This document shows, piece after piece, positions 27,401 to 39,400 of a stretch of DNA of 64,000 nt. The stretch is from Xestospongia muta (lineage: Eukaryota > Porifera > Demospongiae > Haplosclerida > Petrosiidae). Under the pieces are notes generated by a model. It had not been told where the DNA came from and did not search any database. It saw only the letters and a program-made list of their open reading frames with translations. How positions within the stretch are numbered: the stretch's first letter is position 1; each line of letters starts with the position of its first letter. The stretch is from the NCBI GenBank assembly GCA_963693285.1, contig OY848922.1, forward strand, positions 5,630,923 to 5,694,922. Reading direction: 5' to 3'. Both the position numbers and the translations under genes were made by a program.

Positions 27401-30400
27401 TCCTACATTGATGGGTTGTAACTGGCTTAAAACATTAAGTTTTAATTGGTGGCCTAAAATAAACTCCGATATAGTAAGTATGGTTAAGTCTTGTCCATCC
27501 TGTCAGACGATAAGACCCATGTTACCATCTACACTTATCATTCCATGGGAATTTCCCAAGGCTCCATTGAGTTGAGTACACATAAATCATGTTGGACTGT
27601 TAATGGGGTAGTACTTTCTTATTGTTGTCGATACATTTTCAAATTGGCTAGAGGTGAAGTTGGTCAAAAATACATCAACAGGTGAAACCATTCAAGTTTT
27701 ATGTAGATTATTTGCAACACATGGAGTACCTGACACTATTGTATCTGACAATGATAGTTGTTTCACAAGTAGAGCATTTAAAGAATTTGCCACTGCTAAT
27801 GGGATCTAGCATATAACAACTGCATTTTATCATCCCAGTTCTAATGGAATAGCTGAAGGAGCAGTTAGAACATTTAAGGAATATTTGAGAAAACCATCAA
27901 CTTTATCTTTACTAATACGAGTATGAAAGTTCTTGTTAACTTACAGACTTACACCACATCCTGTCACAGGACAGGAGCCTTGTAAATTCATAATTCATAG
28001 CAGTTTAGATTTGGTATGACCAAATTTAAGAGCTAAAGTAATCAATAATCAGGTTAAGCAAAAAGAGTATCGTGATCTCCATAGAAAGTCTTGAGAAGTA
28101 CCAGAGGAAGGAGACTAGATTAAACAATTTGTTGAAAACCAAAAGTGGATTTCAAGGAAAGTTATGCAAGAGTTATCTTCGACTATGGATATTATAAGAG
28201 ATGAACAAGGGCAAATGCGTAGATGTCATTTAGATTATCTTAGTTAAAATGTTAAAAGACACAGCTCTAATGGAACCAGTGTTATTAATGATGAAGATGA
28301 TTATGGACATCAAACAGTACTTCATCCCTCAAATGGAACAACTTCAGGAGAAAACATGAGAGACTGACAGCAAGAAGAGAAGTCCTTCCAACAGACAGAC
28401 AAGAAATGCTGAAACATCACTAAATGAGACAAATACTGATTCTACAGTCAGAACGCTACCGAGAAGGTCCGAAGGACAAAGAAAACCACTAGACAAATAC
28501 GCCACTACCATATCTCACGTAATATTTACAAACGAAAGTTAATTAGATGCAATATGCCACGCCCATTCATGCGTACACGTGGTTGGACGCATGTTATCAT
28601 GCTGTTGACCAGTTCCTTCGTTTTATCCAGTAAACATCTTAGCTTTTCACTGTCAATTTTAAACTTCAAAATACATGGAATTTCAAGGCTCCGTTGCTGT
28701 AGACCAGCTGAGTAGCACTTTGCACCAGTCACTGTATAGTGAATTTCTCCTCCACGTTGCAGAAACAAAGAACAGATGGAGATTTTCTTTGGAATGTGAC
28801 CTACTACACAGTACCTGATTTCAGGACTATAACTGTAGAAATATCATGGGTGTTGCCAGTTTCTCTCTGGCACTCAAGTTGTTCCCCAAATTTAGCATTC
28901 TAGATCCCTTTGTACTGGTGGTAGGAACCTATCATGGCATGAATTTCAAAGAAGGCCATTTGTATACCACGTGTATAAGGGGCGTGGTTTAGACTAAATC
29001 GCTCGGCCACAAAATTTTTACTAGAACCAACAAAATTTTGGACATCCATGAAAATTTTGCCCCCCCCCCCCCTCCAAAAAAAACGCTATTCGGTAAATAA
29101 CAATTTTCTGACGGCTAAATGTCTGTGATTATCTTTTGATTCATTTGTAGACTTGGTGAAGGACCACTATAGCCTAAAACCATCAGTGGTTGTCTAGTGT
29201 ATTTTTAGGCTACAACAGCCAGGTGAGACAGTGGCAACCTTTATAGCTGAGCTGAGACAACTATCCAAATTTAGTGAATATGGAAAGATGTTATCTGGCT
29301 GAACCCACCCTGACTCTGAAACATGCTCTTGAACTGGTACTAGCAACATAGTCGGCATAGAAGGATACAAGAGATATTCAATGCTAAAAAGTCTACTTGT
29401 TACCATTGTGAAGGAAACCACTTAGCACCAAGTTGCAGATTTAAATACTCTGTTTGTCATGGTTGCAACAAGAAGAGGCACCTGATCAGATGTTGTAGAA
29501 ATGCCCAGATGAGGCCAAACAAAGTATATATGAACATTAATGATGTGGAGGAAGACCCTATTTCTCAATTGTATATGTTACCCTCAAGTAAGACAAAACC
29601 ATTAAAGACAGTGGTAAATATTGATGGCAAGAGGTTGAGATGGAGATTGACACAGGAGAGTCAGTGGCAGTTGTGACACACACAGAGTACAAGAGGCTAT
29701 GGAGCCCAAAGCTACAAACATATCAGGAATCCAAACTCAGCAAGTAAGTAAATTGTGTGTAGATACCCTTGAAAAAATGATAAATGAATCAAATCGTCAT
29801 TTCTTTTCGGATAATTGCAGACCCAGGCAGAATTAGATGTAAATGATCTGTACTTGATCATCCTTGCAAACTACCTAAGTGTTATGAAGAATGTCAAGGG
29901 AAGCCACATGTTCATAGTACTCCTAAGTCCTTCTATCACTCATTGTATTATGAATGCCTTGATGTCTCCACTTCTGCAATCAAAAGCAGGTTCCATCAGA
30001 AAGATTTTTCCATCCACTGTAATTTAGAGCAGCTACTGGTGATAACATTGGAAAAAATTATTCAAATGAGCTTATGATGATCACAGAGCTATACAGCTCT
30101 GATTTAAAAAAATCTCTCATCTAGAAACACAATTGGAGATTTTTAGTTCAATTGATATTCAACCAAGTGGAAGATTTTTGAATAATGATGACATTCACCA
30201 GCACTTCAAATCATTGCCTGACTCTCAAATCAGATACCTAAATCAGGTAGTTTTGGTTGTCAAGTTCATTCTTCTAATGCTCAGTGCCAACGCCGTCTCT
30301 GAAAGGAGTGCTTCTGCTGTGTGTAGAATGAAATTTTTTCTTCGTACAATGATGACACAGCAAAGAATGAATAATATTATGATATTACATATTAACAACT

Positions 30401-33400
30401 GACACAGTTAATCATAAAGAAATACTTAATAACTTTATCCTTAGTAATGATGAATGTCGCAAACATTTTGAAATATTTCCTTAAAAAATGAGCATTTAGT
30501 TTGTGTATACAATAAACATATATTTTATTCTTTTTTCAATGATCATGAATTGCTGCAATTTTAGTACTTCATTTGCAAAGGCCTGGGCAGCTCATTTGAG
30601 CTTTCTCCACCCTTGTATAGTTTTTTATAAATGATTGTCAAAGCTTAGCTGTGATTCTAGACATGTATATACAGTATATATATTATGTATATTATGTGTT
30701 GTAGTTATATTTCTGCCAGCTTTCCCATATAACCTTCGTCAAGCATAGATAAGCTACTGAGGTTACACTTACCAGATTGCCATGGTAACTACTAGTCATT
30801 TATGTTCATTATATATTATAACCTAGGTTGTGTATTTGATAGCGTATACCATAGTTCCTTGATTAAGTGCCCATGGGCGCTTGGAGTTCATTTGGAATTT
30901 GAAAGTTGTGGGCGCTAACTAGGGATTTTAAAAAAGACTTCTAATAAGCGCCCACATATGAATAATTAATTAATTACCATCAGCAGTAACTGAGTTAAGG
31001 CATATAAATTTGTCACCCCACAGAGTATTTCACATTGTGAATCATCTCATCAAGAAGCTGCAGGTATGACTGATCTCTAATTTGTAACAGAATCATCTAT
31101 ACAAGGCTATCATGTTTACAAGTCAAATATGGAGTCCAGATATAGGGGAGACACTTTCAACAAAGAAGGAACACAACAATCCTCATGATAGATTCACTGT
31201 TGCTGTGATGAAGGACAAATTTATAGTTGTTCATATCCCAAAAGAAATTTCAAAGATATGTTGGTTCTTCCTTCACAAAGGAGGAACAATACCCTGTACA
31301 GTCAAGGACAAAAGGAGAAGATCCTCCAATGAGCAAGGCAGTTTAGAAGTGCCTTGTGAGCTGACCTTTTCAATTCCAAATGGAACAAAAAACAACGAAA
31401 CTTTAATGTCTGAAATTTGAAAATTGGGGGATGACAGTATATATATGTGACCCAATTTGTGAAAAGGGACCACTTCTTCAAACCATTATAAACACTTGAC
31501 TGTTATATATATATAGTATGATGTAATTCAAAGCATGGCATGACAAATAATTGTACTTTACATTGTTTACAATGGTATGTTGTGGTCTTTCTACCATTTT
31601 GTTTCTTATGACTACAGACAATGCATTTGTTTGTTTTTTTTTGGTATGTATTGAAGAAACCAAATTCTGCACTTGAAGCAAACAATGGCCTCATTTATGG
31701 TGAGCTCACATCAAGAATTTAAAACGGCTTAAAAGTTACCAATCAGTGATGTAATAAGGGGACGTCTCTTATATAATGGATCATATCCTGGTACAGCCTT
31801 CTAACATCATCATGTAATACAGTTTCTTTTAACTCATATTCTATGCTCCAATTTCAAAGCAATAATAGTAATGTTCATAAGAGTCTTGACATTTTTATTT
31901 TAATGTATTCATTGTGTTCATTTCTCATTAGTAAATGTGTAGTTTATCTGTCTACTGTTAATGTACACATAAATGTGGATAAGACCATGACAAAATCAAA
32001 CATTATATTTTATTATTGCTACACTAAGGTCAAGGTTCTCATTGAGCATATAAAATTGTGTATTACATTTTATTATACATGTATACTGAATGATGTAAAA
32101 TGAGAAAACAATTCTATCCGTAATTAATATTAATATCAATATATTCCACCCACACGTAATTGCGTTATTGTTGCCTGGAGACAGCAATTTTTGACTAGAA
32201 TGTGTGTCCTTTGTGTGATGACGTTTTAGCTGCCTTTTACAAGTAAGTTTGTCTTTCTACGAAGTTAATAATACGCTACATCATTAGTAAAGCTGTGGGT
32301 ATAACATGTGGTTCTTGTTTAGCCGAATTTGAAAGTAGAGGGTTTACATTGATGTAGGAAATGGAGTCTACAGGCTAGACGAAGGTTTGTAAGAGATATA
32401 TAGTAGGTAGACATCATATATAATAGCTCATAAATTATAATATATATGTATATATGTATGTATATTTTATATAAGCATTACCATGAAATGAGTAATATAC
32501 ATTGTATAAATGAACAGACCACACCCAACAGTACGGGTGTGTGTGTAGTGAGTGTTTCAATTGACACAAATATTTAGTTGTAATAGTAACATGGCTTATA
32601 TATTTCTTTTTGTATGATAAACTTTGAAACAATCTGATGGGGGCACAAAGCTGGATTGTCGCTACAAGTACTACACTTATTATCCACAAGAAATTGCCAC
32701 AAAGCATCAAAGAAGTATAGAGATAAACAATCTTCTGGTCACTGAACGAATGGATCTACATTACTATGAGATGACTGAGTAAATAAGATATGGCTAGGCT
32801 CTGTGTCATCTATATTTGGAATGAAAAACTACTTAGCTACTACACAACTTACCAGCTCCTACTACTATCCAATGATAATCAGGTACTGTGACACCAATAC
32901 CTCTTCCTCTCTCAATACCTCTTCCTCTACCTCTTCCTCTCACAACACCTCTTCTTATCCCAGGACCTATTCCTATTCTAGTACCTCCCACTTCTGTAGT
33001 ATCATTTGTCTCATCATTTACATTGTCTTCATCTTGCTCATCCTCAAAGCTATCACTCTCTTCACTATCAACACTATCACTATCATCAAATTCATCATCA
33101 CTAAAATCCTCTCCCAATATATGTATTACTTCTTCTGCTCTAAGCCTTGCCATTGATAATTACTTCTGCCCACTGATAGTAAATATGCGAATATTCGTAC
33201 AGCTGGTTAATTTGCGCATATATATTATTTATTGCATGCTTATTATTATTCATTACGTGTTGGGCGGGACCATAAATAACTAATAAATGAAGGAGGACCT
33301 TCTCGTTGATAAAAAAAAAGGTTAGTTGAAAAAACAGTCTACTAATTAATGTCACAAATTCGTTACAATTGTCTTAATTAATAGTACACGTGTGTCATGA

Positions 33401-36400
33401 ATTTGTGACAATTGTCTCAATAGTACACGTGTGTCATGAATTGTGACAATTGTCTCAATTAAATGTAGACATGTGTCACGAATTTGTGACAATTGTCCTG
33501 TAAGGTTAAACAACAATCACCCTTGACAAATTTACAAGTAGGGTTGTTTATGAATTTGAACCATAAATATATCTACATATTAATATTTCTATTTACTTAG
33601 CAATGACAGTTTCTATCTCTTTATAAGCTCAATATAACATGATGTTATTTCAACAAGTTTATGACACTACAAAGAAATGATAGGAGAAATGGATTTGAAA
33701 TGAAAAGTCAAGAGTGATCATTTCATGACACTTTACATTTACATAACATGTACTAGACTCTTATTGTTTGTTTTATATACATTAAATAGAACAGAGTATA
33801 AAATAGAAGCTTCATTAATATGCCTACATATATATACTGACCTTATCAGTATGGTGGATATTCACACCATGCTGAAGTAACAAAGTAACAACATCTGTGT
33901 GGCCATTTAGTGCTGCTGTCATCAGTGGACTCCATCCATCCTACAATTAATAAGAACAAAATGTAATTACAGACATACATTAAGTATTAAATTTTAAATA
34001 CATCTTATTATATTTAACATTATGTACATGTTCATGTACATAACATGTACATGTACTTGATATACTGCTCAATTAAGGACTGGGTATACTCACTTTTTAA
34101 AGATTTTAAATGATATATGCAATATGATAAAATTGGGAAAAAGAATGATCATTTCATAAAAACTAAGAAATTGTTAATTCTTTGTCTCAAAGTTGAGTGA
34201 CTATTGTGGACTTGTTGTATTTTAGTATAAATTTACACGCATTATCTTAATGAAATCTTAAAATATAATAGAAAAGCCTTTTCCTGAATTCGTTAAAGTT
34301 ACTCTATTTACACAATATTAATATCAGAGACAGTAAACAGTGTTATCTGTTAGCTCAGATTAAAGGAAAGGATTGTAGAAAGTATTTCCTGAATATAGGT
34401 GAAATAGTACTTTTGCCAGGTTTACATCAATCACTCATAATGGCAACAGTAAATAACTTCAATTCCCTCCAATCAGGAATGAGTTACCAGGTTATATCAT
34501 ATGTAATGAGACCACTAAACCTCATTGAAAACCTCCATAAGAAATACAGGTTTATACTTAAACTATGCACTATCAAAAAACAGCCATCTTATGAGTTCAA
34601 ATTGTCACATGATCACTTTAGATGTCATAAATGATCTCCAGTAATTTATTTTGCATCTGCAAACAACAATGCGTCTATTGTGGCTAAATGAATGCTCATG
34701 CTTGACGCAAAATTGTGTCTATCACATATAATCAGTTAATACTGTGATAACTGTAGTTATTTAAAATAATCTGGTACTATCAATTAAACAAATGGTAATG
34801 TTGTAATGTTTGCATTCACTGATGTCTCATATCATGTAAATATACCGTATAGCGGATTTTTTTGGGGGGGAGGGGCAAAATTTTCGTGGACGTCAAAATT
34901 TTTTTGTTTCTTGGTAAAAATTTTGTGGTCGAGCAATCTACTCTAAACTACACCCTTATACACGTGGTGTACAAATGGCGTACTTAAAAACTGAAGCCAT
35001 GATACAAGGCTACCACCAGTACAAAAGGATCTGGGATGCTATATTTGGGGAACAATTTGAGTGCCGGAGAGAAACGAGTTGGCAGCTGCAAAAGAAGTTG
35101 ATGATACAGATTGTGCTAAAGGTCCATGAGGATTGGGTAGGTTGTTCTTTTCCCTCTTGAAGTATTGAAAGAAGGCCATACTGAATGTAAGACTCGCTGA
35201 TCAACAATGTGATAATGTGCGTGCAACCAAAGTATGCATGAATGGGCGTGGCATGTTGCATCTGTGGGTAAATATTTCGTGGTTTGTTTTTCAACCACGA
35301 AAACCATGAAAATTTTAACACCTGAAAAAAAATGCTATAAGGTAGAATAGTAAAGCCAACAAATACATTAATGTACAACAGGGGGTGTGGTCAGACAGTG
35401 TGTCTCAATATATAGCATGTATATTATTATATCTATAGTACCACATAGTACACAGTTTATATATATATTGTGTATTGAAAATATAGTAGTTATGTATTGT
35501 GTATACATATCAATGTATAATATGTAAGCAGTTACTAACTAGTAATACAAAAATCATAACGATAGTCAAAACAGTACAAATCATATATCATATATAGAAA
35601 GAATAGCTAGAGAGAAAACTAAATAAAGTAATAATTATTACTATAATATTATATTGATACTACTACAGTGAACCACGCTTAAAGGACACTGTGAATTAAC
35701 CCTTTAGTAACGAAGTTTGCATATTTGTATGATTTAATGCCTAGGCATTAACGAGGAAGGTTACAAATCTTCAACTAAAATGTACCCTGGTATATTTATT
35801 AAGAATGCTCATCACAGTAGTTAACATACAAGATGAGAACACTAATAAAATGTTTACATTATGGAAAGTGGATACTGTAACATTTGGATCATTCTAGGAA
35901 GGAATTTATGGCAGTTTTTTAGTACCAGCCATATTTACACCAGCTGGAATCTCTAATATTATAACTGATAATTATTGTGTAAAGGAGACCTTATTGTGAG
36001 TTTTAAAGCTAATGATGTGATCAAAATGGTATCCAATCATTAGTGTGATGTAGTAGAAATTACTTATGAGTATAGTGATATGATTATGATGAAGAAGATG
36101 ATTTAGAATATGAACTAATGGACACATTTAACAATGAAAGGTAAAATATAAAATTATAAACACACAGAGTAGTTATAATAATACAGAAATGAGTTTTATA
36201 CTTTTGCACAAACAAGCGTTTTTGACACTGATAACCTCACGAAAAATTCATAAAGAATTTACCTAACCAATGTAGTATTAGAAGATTTAAAAATTTTCAC
36301 TTGAAAACTGTCTTTGTGACACACTGAATTAATTAATTATGGTACAGTAATAGGCCTGTGGAATTTCATTGATAAATTGTTAAAGAAGACACTTTCATAC

Positions 36401-39400
36401 TATGAACACAAGGTTGTATGGTGTCTGATATATAGAAGTATTACACTGTATATCAATATAATAATACACTTACATCATTAGGTATATTAGGATCCGCTTT
36501 TGATTGCAACATATATTGAACAATATCTGTGTATCCATAACATGATGCCAAATATATACTAGTCCACTTGTCCTACATGTAATGATAATAGTAATAGTAT
36601 AATTATTCATCAATATATCAATAGTACAATCATTATACACACACATACACTGATACATATGTACTTACATGTATATGAGTATAATTATAAATGATAATAT
36701 TAATAATATGTATTATAATAATTGTGACCTAATTTGGAAAACCACACGTGTTGTGCTAAAAATGTTTGAACCAGCAGTTGTGTACATACATTTGCTACAT
36801 GGTCATTTCTTGTATGATACATACCAATCATGGTATCAGGGAAGATCAGTCATTAAATATTTGGATTCTAAAGTTGGTAAACATCCTGTACAAAATGGCT
36901 GCATAGCAAATCCGTATATGCAATTGTTTAGTCAAATTTTTTGAGTGCAACATTAAATGTTGCACTAAAACATCTTCCCAAATAATGTCACAATTATACA
37001 TGTACATGTGAAATATGATATCACATATTTAATTTATATCTCATTGAGTAATGTTATCATATTATTAGCTAAATAATATGAAGTGATAACAAATAGACTG
37101 TACACACAGTGAATAATAAATATATATGATATGGTCTAGGAACCAATAACCACACAAAGAAGGAAGAATGCAACTATGTAAAGACAGTGTTACATATGCA
37201 TGAAGACAATTGCTGCCAATGACCATATAATGATATGTGTTATATTCATAGCAAGTCAATCAGATTCATAATTTCACAAGTCTTGAGGCTTCCAAATATG
37301 GACATGACCAGAGTACTGTCATTTTCTAATGTAGTTTGGATTTTTTCATGAGAATTACACACTCCTTCCTCCTTTGTGAAACTACAGGCTCTTATATACT
37401 TACTTCAAATGTTTATAAAGCTAGTTACTACTGTATTAACTAAACTGTCATTCGAATATATACTTTTAAATTGTATTACAAAATTAGCTTGAAAAATGGC
37501 TCTAATACAATGTGAAGGGTCATTAATGAAAGAACTGACCACATCCCAACAATTAAATAAACAATCATTGAACAGTTTAGCACATTTCGTACACCACATC
37601 CAAACATTACAATAAATCTACAAGTTGTACTTGATTATAAAATATTAATACAATCTAATACTATAATTTATTTTTATTTAAATGCAGACTGTAATCTGGA
37701 TGACCACAAGTATGTAGATAAAACAAAAGTAGCTAGGATATCAGATAAATTTGCCACATTGACTCCAATAATGACTTTGTGAAAGTTAATAAACATCAAG
37801 TCCCACCCCTTAGCAATAGAGTACACTACTTATAATATATGCTGTGTCCTTTCATTCATATATCTCAAATGTTATATATAAAATGTTTTAACTACATGAT
37901 TAAACTTTGATAAAGACTTTGTAACACACACACATTAATTTAAACTAGGTTGATTTAAAGGATATATTGTGATTATTATTATAATGAAAGGCACTAAAGT
38001 GCCGAACCTCGCTGTAGTTTCTAAGTTATTTATAAATTCTATGCCAGCTTAGGCCCAGCTATGATGTTGTTATTGCAAGAAAATTTATTAACATTCCAGA
38101 AGGTGTGGTTATAAAATGGTAATTTTTGTCATTCTGTATATGCTCATTAATTTTTGCTTGATTTCTAGCTTTGCCATGTTTGTGAAGCAGTAACTGAGTA
38201 AGTGATAGTATCATTCGATTGCCAAGCAAGATTAAGTGCTAATTTCGTGATGAAAAGTTTCTCTGAGTCTTTACATGACCCTTTAAAATGTATCAATATT
38301 TCATATATAAAATTTATTGTAACTTGAAGATGAAACGTTCTTTGGAAATGTCCCGTAGTACAAATATAAATCAATATATTATCTATTAGTAGCAGTCTTT
38401 TCAGTGCTTGGAGACGTTTCCTGAATGCGTTACTTTGCTCCAAGTCCACAAAACATTTTTCAGAACTTTTCTAACGATCACTTCGACCAACGGCCTTCTA
38501 TCTTGCTGATCCGTATTCCTCTGAGATTGTTTACAACATACTAAAAAATCTCCACGTTAAGTTTTTTACTTTTCGAGAAACGGCACTTGACCTCTGCAGC
38601 CTGAAAATTCTTTTGCGAGTTTTAAGCTTCTGTTTTCCTTGACGATGTTCTTGATACTACTGTTGTAAAGTCCACATGTTTTTCTATTCGTTGCTAAACG
38701 TTGGTAGCTGCTAATGCTTCGGTTGCCAAGTTATAGCAGTTCAAAAAAAACAGGCAGTGCAGACACACACACACACACACAAACAGACTACAGTACCCTC
38801 GCTATGCGCCCACGCACAGCGAGGTTAATAACTATAACACTTGTATATCATATATGTAAATAATTATGATGATTTGATAATGACAAGAACTCTTATCATA
38901 AGACAATATCGTCTCTGAATAGTACTATATTGTGACACACATACGTACCCAATCTTGAGCATTGACATTTGCTCCTTGTTTTATAGCATTTTTCACTTTA
39001 TCTAGTCGTCCATTAAATACAGAGTCAATCAGTAACTTATCCTAACAAAGATATCAAAGTCAATAAATGTAATATTACACATAAACAAGATCATATACAA
39101 CATAGTTTATAATACAGTAGACATAATATTATAGAAGACATACTATAACAAGAGTACAGTAACTACTAATATAGTACATTGTACTAAGTATATGGACATG
39201 ACCTATATACAAACTATAGGGTCAAGTACATACGTTACTTATATTAGATCAGATAACCTAAAGTAATCCACCAGGTCATGTTTAGTTTAGATAGAGGGAA
39301 TATCTTGAATCTGGTAGGATTACTGAGTGGACTGGATAAAGCTGACCAATCTTATTAAGTGTTAATGAGCGAATTAATTATTTTAGTCTATTTAGTATAC

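Larger units (their letters stand above)
26380..28530 (+). mobile_element. Internally deleted Ty3/gypsy copy (Gag-protease-integrase only)
   Basis: Gag, protease and integrase remain in order, but reverse transcriptase and RNase H are missing. The protease tail ends LSFNW and runs straight into WWPKINSDIV, the end of the integrase HHCC finger, at about 27450. Clear LTRs were not found. It lies on the opposite strand to the ankyrin gene, in the large intron between exons 4 and 5. Confidence 0.8.

Noticed and set aside
29815..30027. Seventy-codon plus-strand frame after the Gag-protease relic
   Set aside because: No gypsy or hAT motif can be found in it, and it starts and ends without conserved neighbours.
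35696..35712. piggyBac-like left end TTAACCCTTTAG
   Set aside because: A 12-base match with no partner end or transposase nearby is weak evidence; kept only as a remark in the interval note.
38165..38449. MDLEQSNAFRKRLQALKRLL frame as an independent gene
   Set aside because: It lies inside the inverted-ended MITE-like element and has no recognisable domain; described there instead.
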